A stretch of DNA of 9,471 nucleotides from Bacteroidota bacterium (GCA_004322375.1 SCUC01000221.1:1-9471), one strand, 5' to 3'. Positions 1 through 5,854 are shown, numbered from the stretch's first letter. Notes: a model not told the origin generated them from the letters alone. A program made the numbers and translations.

Positions 1-50
1 GACTGAGGGTCTATGACCTCAGTCCCCCTTCTCTTACAAAGAGAAGGGGG
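1..50. repeat. Double hairpin, intergenic repeat-like element
   Basis: Two adjacent inverted repeats are visible. The first pairs 1-8 (GACTGAGG) with 17-24 (CCTCAGTC) over an 8-nt loop and may be cut by the window edge. The second is a perfect 12-bp stem, 24-35 (CCCCCTTCTCTT) with 39-50 (AAGAGAAGGGGG), with a 3-nt loop ACA. The segment CTCAG before the second stem can also pair imperfectly with TTGAG at 51-55, so the two hairpins are alternatives in part. There is no T-run after the stem on either strand, so it is a poor intrinsic terminator. It resembles dispersed intergenic hairpin repeats, but only one copy is seen here. Confidence 0.55.
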
Positions 51-64
51 TTGAGTTCGCGAGG

Positions 65-130
65 TTAGCCTTAATTTTTAAGGGCTAAAAAATACCCTTG
101 TGTAACTTCAGTGATGGGTATAAAACCCAT
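65..130. other. Two small hairpins downstream of the RidA gene
   Basis: 65-74 (TTAGCCTTAA) pairs with 78-88 (TTAAGGGCTAA), ten pairs with one bulged G. 114-119 (ATGGGT) pairs with 125-130 (ACCCAT) over a 5-nt loop. Both lie just past the stop of the minus-strand RidA-like gene, where a 3' end would be expected. Neither is followed by a U-run in the minus-strand transcript, so a terminator role is only possible. They could equally protect the mRNA 3' end. Confidence 0.3.
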
Positions 131-159
131 TTGTACTCATAGAAAATGTGATGAGAAAA

Positions 160-669
160 CTACCGTTTATGTTGCCGATATGCTATAGCAGAAATTTCTA
201 CCCTTGCATCTTTCGGCAACGCGGCAACCTGAACAGTTGCCCGCGTGGGATAATTGCCTTGCTGAAAGAACGAAGCATAGACTGCATTCATCGCTGCAAA
301 GTCTCCGATGTCTTTAAGATAGACTGTGGTTGAAATAACATCACCGGAATCGTAACCTGCTGAGTTCAGTATTGCGAGCAGATTTACCAACGTTTGTTTT
401 GTTTCTGTTTCGATATCCTTGTTTTCCAGCACGCCCGTTGTGGGGTTCAATCCGATTTGACCTGAAACAAAAAGAAAATTACCGACCTTTTGCGCGGGAC
501 TATACGGGCCGATGGTCTTCGCGTCGAGAATAGGCTTGCGTTCCATCGCTCCTGCCAGCTCATCACGAACGATCTCGCGAATTTGCCGTTCGCTCGGCGA
601 ACATGAAATCAGTACGATTGATAGAACAAAGAATATCGTTGCATACGAGTATCGGTTGTCAATGGTCAT
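160..669 (-). CDS. Lipoprotein with C-terminal RidA (YjgF/UK114) domain
   Basis: This encodes 169 residues. Residues 1-23 are a lipoprotein signal with a hydrophobic stretch (about 10-22) and a lipobox L20-I21-S22-C23. A short charged helix-like linker (24-47) follows, then a full RidA domain (about 48-167) opening with TIGPYSPAQ. The arginine and glutamate that mark imine-hydrolysing RidA proteins appear kept: R143 in PTRATV (E. coli R105) and E158 in VEISAIA (E. coli E120). Canonical RidA is a cytosolic trimer that hydrolyses reactive enamine/imine products of PLP enzymes. Here a lipid anchor would put it in the periplasm or on the outer membrane, so its substrate is unclear. The ATG at 669 is the only ATG before the lipobox; an in-frame stop lies one codon further upstream. 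No Shine-Dalgarno site is seen, and the start codon sits inside a heptad repeat. It appears monocistronic. The domain call is strong; the lipidation call is good. Confidence 0.9.
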   Translation of the reverse strand: MTIDNRYSYATIFFVLSIVLISCSPSERQIREIVRDELAGAMERKPILDAKTIGPYSPAQKVGNFLFVSGQIGLNPTTGVLENKDIETETKQTLVNLLAILNSAGYDSGDVISTTVYLKDIGDFAAMNAVYASFFQQGNYPTRATVQVAALPKDARVEISAIAYRQHKR

Positions 670-693
670 TCGTCATTTGTAATTTGTTTGAGA
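659..693. repeat. Heptad tandem repeat block A (TCATTTG-like)
   Basis: Five consecutive 7-nt units can be read on the plus strand: TCAATGG, TCATTCG, TCATTTG, TAATTTG, TTTGAGA. The first three or four are clearly related and the last is decayed. The block overlaps the first codons and start codon (667-669) of the minus-strand RidA-like gene, so that gene's translation-initiation region is made of repeat DNA. Confidence 0.5.
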
Positions 694-733
694 ATGGGTT
701 ACTTCACTTTACGAGGTATAAAAAAGCAGCAAT

Positions 734-768
734 CACAATTGTCAATTCACAATTCACCATTGGCAATT
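734..768. repeat. Heptad tandem repeat block B (CACAATT-like)
   Basis: Five exact 7-nt units follow one another: CACAATT, GTCAATT, CACAATT, CACCATT, GGCAATT. Each keeps ATT at its end and varies at its first two or three bases. The repeat is non-coding and lies between the RidA-like and adenosine-kinase-family genes. It resembles block A in its CAATT/CATT core but is not in the same register. Confidence 0.7.
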
Positions 769-847
769 AGACTGCCCTTAGATTTGCACTCTTTCCGTTT
801 GCCATTTCGTAACGGTTCATTGTGTCCCTTGAGTAAACAAACTCGAT

Positions 848-917
848 GCTCACTGCTCTTGGCTCACTGCTCACCGCTCATGGCACACAGCCCACTGCAC
901 ATCGCCCACCGCTCTCT
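848..917. repeat. Heptad tandem repeat block C (GCTCACT-like), 10 units
   Basis: Ten consecutive 7-nt units start with GC: GCTCACT, GCTCTTG, GCTCACT, GCTCACC, GCTCATG, GCACACA, GCCCACT, GCACATC, GCCCACC, GCTCTCT. The register is unbroken for 70 nt while the last bases vary. It ends 2 nt before the stop codon of the minus-strand adenosine-kinase-family gene, so the 3' end of that transcript would run through the complementary G-rich repeat. No hairpin terminator is seen for that gene. Analogous degenerate heptamer repeats (STRR) are known in cyanobacteria; relation to those is not implied. Confidence 0.8.
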
Positions 918-919
918 TC

Positions 920-1402
920 TCAAAGCTTATACCCAAACTTCCTGAGGAGTTCTTTTCTGCTTTTAATATCTTCTTCCGTCTCAATACCTTTCGATTTGAA
1001 ACCGTCAATGACTCCAAGAATCCCGCGTCCTTGCTCGTTCTCTGCGACAATCACCTGCACGGGATTTCCTGTCGCGCAGAATATCCGGCATACTTCCGGG
1101 ACGTTTTTAATCGTATTAAGAATATTCACCGGGAACCCATGTTCCATAAAAATAATAAATGAATGTCCACAGGAAAGAGCGTAGGCATTGGTCTTCGCGA
1201 GTTCTGTCAGCCGTTCATCGTTTCCGCTGTACCGCACAAGCGAAGGTCCCGATGCCTCGCAAAATGCCAGTCCAAATTTCATCGCCGGAACGGTTGAAAC
1301 TATGGCTTCATGAAGGTCTTCGACTGTTTTAATAAAATGAGATTGCCCCAGGATGATGTTCATATCCGCGGGTTTTTCTATTGAAATGAGCTTAATTTCC
1401 AT
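920..1402 (-). CDS. Adenosine-specific kinase family protein (PF04008)
   Basis: The 160-residue product matches the whole length of the small archaeal/bacterial family typified by Pyrobaculum PAE2307, assigned as an adenosine-specific kinase from structure and binding work. Conserved blocks are GQSHFIKTVEDL (19-30), KFGLAFCEASGP (42-53), the SGND segment (59-62), the GH pair at 79-80, FPVNILNTIK (90-99), CATGNP (109-114) and GRGILGVIDG (125-134). The protein is cytosolic, with no signal peptide or membrane segment. It would phosphorylate adenosine or a related nucleoside; true function in bacteria is poorly established. The ATG at 1402 is supported by AAGGA about 6 nt upstream. It is transcribed away from the receiver gene, and its 3' end abuts heptad block C. 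Family assignment is confident; the reaction is less so. Confidence 0.88.
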   Translation of the reverse strand: MEIKLISIEKPADMNIILGQSHFIKTVEDLHEAIVSTVPAMKFGLAFCEASGPSLVRYSGNDERLTELAKTNAYALSCGHSFIIFMEHGFPVNILNTIKNVPEVCRIFCATGNPVQVIVAENEQGRGILGVIDGFKSKGIETEEDIKSRKELLRKFGYKL

Positions 1403-1541
1403 ACCATATCCTTAATTTTTGCAGCGAATCATGTACTAAGGTCAAAAGTTCGACATTTTCTTAGTAATAATCAAACCTGACGCGTAAAGCTACGTGATAT
1501 CATCAATTGGAACTTAGCGTTGTTTTCCGTACTTTTTCTGT
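1403..1541. promoter_or_regulatory. Divergent intergenic region with inverted repeat
   Basis: This 139-nt gap separates two divergent genes and must hold both promoters. The clearest element is an inverted repeat, TACTAAG at 1434-1440 and CTTAGTA at 1460-1466, with a 19-nt spacer; its half-sites are 26 nt apart start to start. I find no confident Bacteroidota-type TAnnTTTG box or sigma-70 pair. The receiver gene has no purine-rich ribosome site before its ATG, only a pyrimidine-rich run. An operator role for the repeat is a guess. Confidence 0.3.
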
Positions 1542-1925
1542 ATGAGTCAACATCGAACCGCAGCCCCATCTACCATACTCGTCGTTGACGATGAAGATGG
1601 CTTACGAAATTTGATAGCAAGTGAATTAACGCATTCCGGCTATACCGTCGAATCGGCAGAAGATGGAAGCGTGGCAATTTCGCTGCTTCGCCGCAAGCAA
1701 TTTGCCGTCGCTATCCTCGATATTAAAATGCCGAACGTTGATGGCATCGAGGTATTAAAGTTTATCCACGCAAACTGTCCTGCGACAAAAGCGATTATGC
1801 TGACAGGATATGCCGATTTGTCGAATGCAATGGAATGCCAGAGATACGGTGCGAAAGATTTTATTGACAAGCCCTTCAATTTCCAGGACTTGCTCTCGAC
1901 AGTAGAACGGGTAATGCAGGGATAA
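1542..1925 (+). CDS. Stand-alone CheY-like response-regulator receiver
   Basis: The 127-residue product is a single receiver domain with no output domain. The acidic pocket is D16-D17 in VVDDED, the phospho-acceptor is D60 in AILDIKMPNVDG, the switch threonine is T88 in MLTGYAD, and the lysine is K110 in DKPF, so all residues needed for phosphorylation are present. It would receive phosphate from an unseen histidine kinase and act through protein contact. The next gene in the same direction, 103 nt on, is a GspE/PilB-like ATPase, which suggests the partner could be that motor or its machine; this is inference. The first in-frame ATG gives a normal length, with nine residues before the first beta-strand. 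No Shine-Dalgarno site is visible before it. Confidence 0.93.
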   Translation: MSQHRTAAPSTILVVDDEDGLRNLIASELTHSGYTVESAEDGSVAISLLRRKQFAVAILDIKMPNVDGIEVLKFIHANCPATKAIMLTGYADLSNAMECQRYGAKDFIDKPFNFQDLLSTVERVMQG

Positions 1926-2013
1926 ACGGCGAGCAATTTCTTTCTTCGATATTCTCATCTCCGCATCGCTTCTTGCTGATACGGCAGTCACACCTTGATA
2001 CGACGCAGGTGAG

Positions 2014-2020
2014 AAAAGGA
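2014..2020 (+). promoter_or_regulatory. Ribosome binding site of the ATPase gene
   Basis: AAAAGGA ends 8 nt before the ATG at 2029. This favours that start over the in-frame ATG three codons later (2038), which would be 17 nt away. The remainder of the 103-nt gap after the receiver gene shows no terminator, so the two genes may be co-transcribed. Confidence 0.6.
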
Positions 2021-2028
2021 ATATACCA

Positions 2029-3297
2029 ATGGCAATTATGAAAACAGAAGAGTTAAAGAAGATACCGAGCAAGTTCAATCTTGAACAGTTCGACGTCGCG
2101 GTGTTTGCGAAAGATAGAATCCGCGAAATGTTCCGCGCCGGCAAGCTCCCGACGGCGGACGCGATGGTTGATGAAGTTATCCTTCGCGCGTTGAAGGAAG
2201 GCGCCTCCGATATTCACTTCGAGCCGACCGAGCATGAGCTTCGCATCCGTTTAGGATACGAAGGAGTGATGAAAAAGCTTGTCTCCCTGCCGCGCGACAT
2301 TTCTGAAAATCTTGCCAACGTGCTCAAAACAAAAGCAGGACTGAACGCGTTCGAGAAAAAGAAATCGCAGGAGGGAAGGTTTACCATGAACTATATGGGA
2401 ATTCATCTCGATTTACGGATTAGCACGCTTCCTACGGTATCGGGAGAACGTATTGCCATGCGCTTGCTGACCAAAGCCAACCATATCTCGAACATTGAAG
2501 AACTCGGTTTTTCCGAAAGCTCGCTCGAAAAGCTGAAGAAACTGCTATACCGTCCAACAGGATTGCTTCTTATTACCGGTCCCGCGAGCGGCGGGAAAAC
2601 GACGACAGCGTACGCGGCTCTCAATAAATTGAACGTTCCCGAAAAAAATATCTTCGCGGTTGAGCAGCTGATCGAATTCAAGCTGGAGTTTGCCACGCAG
2701 GTGCAGCCCTCATCCGATAAAAGCTTTTCCACGGCAGACGCGTTGCGGTCCATTCTCCGTCAATCGCCTAATGTGATTCTGGTGGGGGATATTCGCGATG
2801 CCGAAACCGGCAACCTTGCCGCCGAGGCAGCCTTTACCGGAACGTTAGTTATCAGCACGCTGCTTTCAAGCGACGCAATAGGAACGATTCCCCGATTGCT
2901 GAATTTGGGCATTTCGCCCTACTGGCTGGCGTCGAGCATTGTGGGCATTGCCCACCAGCAGCTCGTGCGAAAAATTTGCGATGGATGCAAGGAGGAGTAC
3001 CAGGCAACAAGCGAGGAGATTGAGCGGCTGGGCGCAGGCACGTGGGGGCAGACAATCTATTTCCGCGGAAAAGGGTGCGACCAATGCAGCGGAACGGGCT
3101 ACCGCGACCGGACGGCGATTCATGAAATATTATCCATTTCCGACCAGCTGCGCGATTTGATTTACGAGCAGGCGCCCAGCGTGAAGCTCAAGGAAGCGGC
3201 ATTCAATTCCGGGTTTGAGGATATCCGCGCAGACGCCCGCAACAAGGTGAACGAGGGAATCACAACGATAGCCGAGTTTGTCCGCGCCCTTGGATAA
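2029..3297 (+). CDS. GspE/PilB-type secretion/pilus ATPase, divergent catalytic motifs
   Basis: The 422-residue product has the GspE/PilB fold: an N2-type domain with ASDIHFEP (59-66) and the STLPTVSGERIAMRLL segment (132-147), then the motor domain. Walker A is G184-PASG-G189-K190-T191, intact by pattern although the family usually has GPTGSGKT. Three catalytic positions differ from the family. The Asp box reads VEQLIEF (211-217) where VEDPVE is usual. Walker B reads VGDIRD (252-257), with D254 in place of the catalytic Glu of GEIRD. The His box reads STLLSSDA (276-283) where STLHTNDA is usual. Four cysteines in two CxxC pairs (C317/C320, C350/C353) match the zinc site of this family. The long N-terminal domain (MshEN/N1) is missing, so the protein is shorter than typical PilB (about 560). 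Such ATPases power type IV pilus assembly or type II secretion from the cytosolic face. No pilin, PilC or secretin gene is nearby. It may be a weak motor or a regulatory paralogue, possibly controlled by the upstream receiver. Confidence 0.9.
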   Translation: MAIMKTEELKKIPSKFNLEQFDVAVFAKDRIREMFRAGKLPTADAMVDEVILRALKEGASDIHFEPTEHELRIRLGYEGVMKKLVSLPRDISENLANVLKTKAGLNAFEKKKSQEGRFTMNYMGIHLDLRISTLPTVSGERIAMRLLTKANHISNIEELGFSESSLEKLKKLLYRPTGLLLITGPASGGKTTTAYAALNKLNVPEKNIFAVEQLIEFKLEFATQVQPSSDKSFSTADALRSILRQSPNVILVGDIRDAETGNLAAEAAFTGTLVISTLLSSDAIGTIPRLLNLGISPYWLASSIVGIAHQQLVRKICDGCKEEYQATSEEIERLGAGTWGQTIYFRGKGCDQCSGTGYRDRTAIHEILSISDQLRDLIYEQAPSVKLKEAAFNSGFEDIRADARNKVNEGITTIAEFVRALG

Positions 3298-3317
3298 CGC
3301 TCGATTTCAAGCGTTTT
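3296..3317 (+). terminator. Weak terminator after the ATPase gene
   Basis: AACGCT (3296-3301, overlapping the TAA stop) pairs with AGCGTT (3310-3315) over an 8-nt loop, and TTTT runs at 3314-3317. The stem is short and the U-run brief, so termination would be partial at best. Confidence 0.35.
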
Positions 3318-3364
3318 ACAGGATTTCTCGTAACGTTTGGCTAACGAACAATTCTTTTGTATCT

Positions 3365-3370
3365 TATAAT
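3365..3370 (+). promoter_or_regulatory. Possible -10 element for the cold-shock gene
   Basis: TATAAT matches the sigma-70 -10 consensus exactly. No good -35 lies 16-18 nt upstream (TTGGCT at 3337-3342 would give a 22-nt spacer), and it does not fit the Bacteroidota TAnnTTTG pattern. If used, the transcript would start near 3377 and carry a leader of about 140 nt before the cold-shock ATG. Confidence 0.35.
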
Positions 3371-3382
3371 CTGCCAGCAATG

Positions 3383-3424
3383 GTCTTTATCCTTCACCGG
3401 AGCTCGTATTCAAAGGATAGAGAT
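3383..3424 (+). promoter_or_regulatory. Leader hairpin upstream of the cold-shock gene
   Basis: 3383-3394 pairs with 3413-3424 in a 12-bp stem with two G-U pairs and no bulge, closing an 18-nt loop; the inner seven pairs (TATCCTT with AAGGATA) are perfect. A weaker dyad, TACCG at 3459-3463 and CGGTA at 3480-3484, follows. Long structured leaders are known to make cspA mRNA temperature-responsive in E. coli; whether this leader does so is inference. Confidence 0.4.
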
Positions 3425-3503
3425 GTTGTCCGCGCAATCGAATCATTTTTTACTATTCTACCGCCTGCCGCAACGCGCACGGTAATTATCAACATTTTTT
3501 TTT

Positions 3504-3510
3504 GAAAGGA
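3504..3510 (+). promoter_or_regulatory. Ribosome binding site that sets the cold-shock start
   Basis: GAAAGGA lies 6 nt before the ATG at 3517. An upstream in-frame TTG at 3502 would include this site in the coding sequence and is therefore rejected as the start. Confidence 0.75.
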
Positions 3511-3516
3511 ACACGT

Positions 3517-3720
3517 ATGGAAAAGGGGACTGTCAAGTTTTTTAACGCGACGAAAGGTTTTGGATTTATCACCATGGAAGGCGGGGAAGAGATATTCTTC
3601 CACAAAAGCAACGTCAAGAACGTAGGGTTTCGCGATGTGCTGGCGCAGGGCGATAGCGTTCAATTTGAAATCAAGCAGGAGGCGAAAGGCAAGCGCGCGT
3701 ATAATATTAACAGGGTGTAA
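3517..3720 (+). CDS. Cold-shock domain protein (CspA family)
   Basis: The 67-residue product is one cold-shock domain, an OB-fold that binds single-stranded RNA and DNA and melts mRNA structure in the cytosol. It begins with MEKGTVKFF. RNP1 is KGFGFI (13-18) and RNP2 is IFFHKS (26-31). RNP2 has K30 where the family usually has an aromatic or aliphatic residue after the histidine (VFVHFS), which removes one possible stacking residue. It ends in INRV, the usual size for the family. The start is set by GAAAGGA just upstream. It is a single-gene unit: a weak terminator and a roughly 200-nt gap lie before it, and a strong terminator follows. Cold induction is suggested only by the family and the long leader. 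Confidence 0.95.
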   Translation: MEKGTVKFFNATKGFGFITMEGGEEIFFHKSNVKNVGFRDVLAQGDSVQFEIKQEAKGKRAYNINRV

Positions 3721-3749
3721 ATTCTAAACGAAATATTTAAAACGAAAAG

Positions 3750-3784
3750 TCCTTCCTCGTACGTGCGGGGAGGGATTTTTTTTT
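3750..3784 (+). terminator. Intrinsic terminator of the cold-shock gene
   Basis: TCCTTCCTCG (3750-3759) pairs with the GC-rich arm ending GGGGAGGGA at 3775. Ten or more pairs form, several of them G-U, over a small loop, followed by nine T residues at 3776-3784. It begins 30 nt after the stop codon. Confidence 0.88.
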
Positions 3785-3789
3785 CTTGG

Positions 3790-3813
3790 GCGTCATGAAC
3801 CATTTCATGATGC
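3790..3813. repeat. Hairpin beyond the cold-shock terminator
   Basis: GCGTCATGAA (3790-3799) pairs with TTCATGATGC (3804-3813) over a 4-nt loop CCAT, ten pairs with one G-U. No U-run follows on either strand. The role is unknown. The surrounding gap 3785-4048 contains no gene I can support. Confidence 0.4.
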
Positions 3814-3973
3814 TTCTATGCCTTTCACATTATTACTGCCTGTTAAGCAGATACCCATCTGAAACTGTACTTTTATAACGGCTTCCCAGGAGATGTATCA
3901 TCGTGATGCGCTTGGCGGCAATCCTTCTCTTGACTGTTCAAGTATTGTGGAATGATCCGCGACAACCCAGAAA

Positions 3974-4012
3974 AGGGCGACCTATCTGCCGAGACGGACA
4001 AACGGTCGCCCT
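3974..4012 (-). repeat. REP-like inverted repeat, possible terminator of the barrel operon
   Basis: AGGGCGACC (3974-3982) and GGTCGCCCT (4004-4012) are perfect 9-nt complements around a 21-nt spacer. It lies 36 nt past the stop codon of the minus-strand barrel gene, and in that transcript the second arm is followed by UUU only, so it would be a weak terminator. The GGTCGCCC core resembles dispersed intergenic hairpin repeats seen in many environmental genomes; one copy is present here. Confidence 0.4.
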
Positions 4013-4048
4013 ACATCAAAAGTGGCGAGCTATGCTTGAGACAAGTTT

Positions 4049-5848
4049 TTACAGCTTAAATACGATAGCGAGCATGAAATTCTGTAAATACGATTCAAGA
4101 TCTGTGTGCTTATCAACATCGAAAAAGCCGATCGCGTCAATCTGGATGTTATGCGTCGGGTCAAACCCGATGCCATACGTGAGATACGTTCTTGTCTCTT
4201 TCGAATTAGAATGTTCACTCTGCGAATAATATTTATTGTCATTAATATTCAGAGCGGCTGTGCCATCGCCGCGTTCCGTTTTCGTTGTATATGGCTTAGA
4301 ATCCGTAACCTGCATCGCATCATCAATTGTTGAGGTAAGATACTGGAACACCGAGCCGAGACGCAGCTTCCACTTCATATCTTCCGAAAACCTGTACTCC
4401 ACGGCAACGGGGAGCGAAAGAAAAGTCGAATACGTTTTATATGTCCTGTTTGCATTCATGCTCCCTGTCTCCGTAGAAAGGTAATCATACCAATCGGTCG
4501 CATTGTCAATTTTTGTGTACCTGTTAGAATAATTCGATTCATTCGTGTATTTTGTTTCACGCTTGAGCGAAGAAATAGAAAATGAAGCCCCGATACCGAA
4601 ATATACGTCATCGGATAACGGTTTATTTGCCCGTAGCGTGGCATAGAACAAGTTGCTTGTCCCCGTTCCATCATCGTTGGTTCCGGAGTAGCCTGTTTGT
4701 TCCTGCGTGAAATCATTTAATGGTCCTGCCACTCCATCATTGACAGTTTCAACCCTTGAACTGTTATTCTTCCATGAATACGTGTAATCGAAAGATTCGA
4801 AGGTCATGTTTGCGCCAAGAAAAACATACCCATCATTCTTCCGTTCAATCTGCTGGTCGAAGACATACCGAACTGAGCCGCCGACAGCAAGCGCTCCACC
4901 CTCCTTGCTGCTTCCAGACTTGTTGGTTTCATCCTCAACATAGGTATTTTCATACGTTGGACTACGGGGATTAAACAGCTCCTGTGAACCATGATAGGCG
5001 TCATCGGTTTTGTTTTTATCATCAATTGTATAATATCCTACGTCCGCGCGAACTTCATACTCGCTGATCGTTCTCATTGCGGAAGCAGCCAATCGCAGAT
5101 ACGGGCTTTCATACTTAGAAGAGTAGTCTCCCCGTTCTCCCCATTGCAAACGGGAATAGCCCGAATCAATGTAAAATTCATCAACAGAACGGCTGAACGA
5201 TGGAGAATTCCAGTACGACCCCTGAAGATAGCCATGCCCGGAACCATAATAACCATTTGCCTGGTTTCCTTCATAACTATAGTTGCCTAACGTAAGCTTG
5301 AACCCCAAGGTATAGTTATCAAAAATATAGCTGTTATTCAGAACAAAAGAATAGGCATCGTTATCGTTGAACGACGATTGTTTTTGAGAAATGGAGCGCT
5401 TTAAATCATACAAGTCGTTGCCATTTTGATCTAAATATTCCGTGTATTCCGATTGCAGCTCGCCTTCGCCATCCAGAAAATTGTAACCTGTGAGGTCTGG
5501 GCTCAACGATAATGAATTAGGAACTTTCGATTTCTCGAAACGCAACAACACCGCCGTCCAGAGATTATCAACAAGCGGATTAATTCTGGAAACGCCCAGT
5601 AAGTATTCGTTGCTTGCCGAAGTCCCGTTTGCCGAGCTCGTAAATGCCTTGAGGCTCGTGTTGCTTAAATTGGTATAGAGCCGCAAGCTATCAACAAATT
5701 GTAGCTCAATGGGGTCGAACACTAAGTCTAAATCATCGTAGATAATGCCGCCAAGCGAAAGGCTTCTAAACGATTGCGGCTCTTGCGCTGCCGCTCCGGC
5801 AACACAAAGAACAAATAAGATAATAATTTGAAATATTCTTGTTTTCAT
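4049..5848 (-). CDS. Probable outer-membrane beta-barrel protein, function unknown
   Basis: The 599-residue product begins with a type I signal peptide, hydrophobic about residues 5-20, with cleavage likely after AAA (19-21) before Q22. The mature part is rich in Tyr, Ser, Asn and alternating hydrophobic residues, with many short strand-like segments (for example YTLGFKLTLGNYSYEG, DVYFGIGASFSISSL, RTYLTYGIGF) and a last segment NFMLAIVFKL. This is the pattern of a transmembrane beta-barrel with polar loops. The mature N-terminus contains LGGIIYDDLDLVFDP, slightly like FadL/PorV-type openings but too weak to assign. I do not recognise the family. The gene is second in an operon, 18 nt after the FN3 lipoprotein, with AAGGAG 6 nt before the ATG. 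The pairing suggests a barrel with a lipoprotein partner at the outer membrane. It could instead be a soluble beta-rich surface protein. Confidence 0.8.
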   Translation of the reverse strand: MKTRIFQIIILFVLCVAGAAAQEPQSFRSLSLGGIIYDDLDLVFDPIELQFVDSLRLYTNLSNTSLKAFTSSANGTSASNEYLLGVSRINPLVDNLWTAVLLRFEKSKVPNSLSLSPDLTGYNFLDGEGELQSEYTEYLDQNGNDLYDLKRSISQKQSSFNDNDAYSFVLNNSYIFDNYTLGFKLTLGNYSYEGNQANGYYGSGHGYLQGSYWNSPSFSRSVDEFYIDSGYSRLQWGERGDYSSKYESPYLRLAASAMRTISEYEVRADVGYYTIDDKNKTDDAYHGSQELFNPRSPTYENTYVEDETNKSGSSKEGGALAVGGSVRYVFDQQIERKNDGYVFLGANMTFESFDYTYSWKNNSSRVETVNDGVAGPLNDFTQEQTGYSGTNDDGTGTSNLFYATLRANKPLSDDVYFGIGASFSISSLKRETKYTNESNYSNRYTKIDNATDWYDYLSTETGSMNANRTYKTYSTFLSLPVAVEYRFSEDMKWKLRLGSVFQYLTSTIDDAMQVTDSKPYTTKTERGDGTAALNINDNKYYSQSEHSNSKETRTYLTYGIGFDPTHNIQIDAIGFFDVDKHTDLESYLQNFMLAIVFKL

Positions 5849-5854
5849 TTTCTT

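Noticed and set aside
779..786. TAGATTTG as a plus-strand Bacteroidota -7 box
   Set aside because: No TTG at the right distance upstream and no plus-strand gene follows.
848..917. CRISPR array
   Set aside because: Units are 7 nt with no spacers; not a CRISPR.
688..1184. Plus-strand frames across the heptad repeats
   Set aside because: Their sequence is translated repeat or antisense of the adenosine-kinase-family gene; the leucine/histidine-rich product is a repeat artefact.
3502..3516. TTG start for the cold-shock protein
   Set aside because: It would place the ribosome site inside the gene; the ATG at 3517 gives the family's standard N-terminus.
3903..4229. Plus-strand frame of 108 codons with an AGGAG upstream and a hydrophobic N-terminus
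   Set aside because: More than half overlaps the well-supported barrel gene on the other strand, and its middle is the inverted repeat at 3974-4012; the hydrophobic start is short and followed by low-complexity basic sequence.
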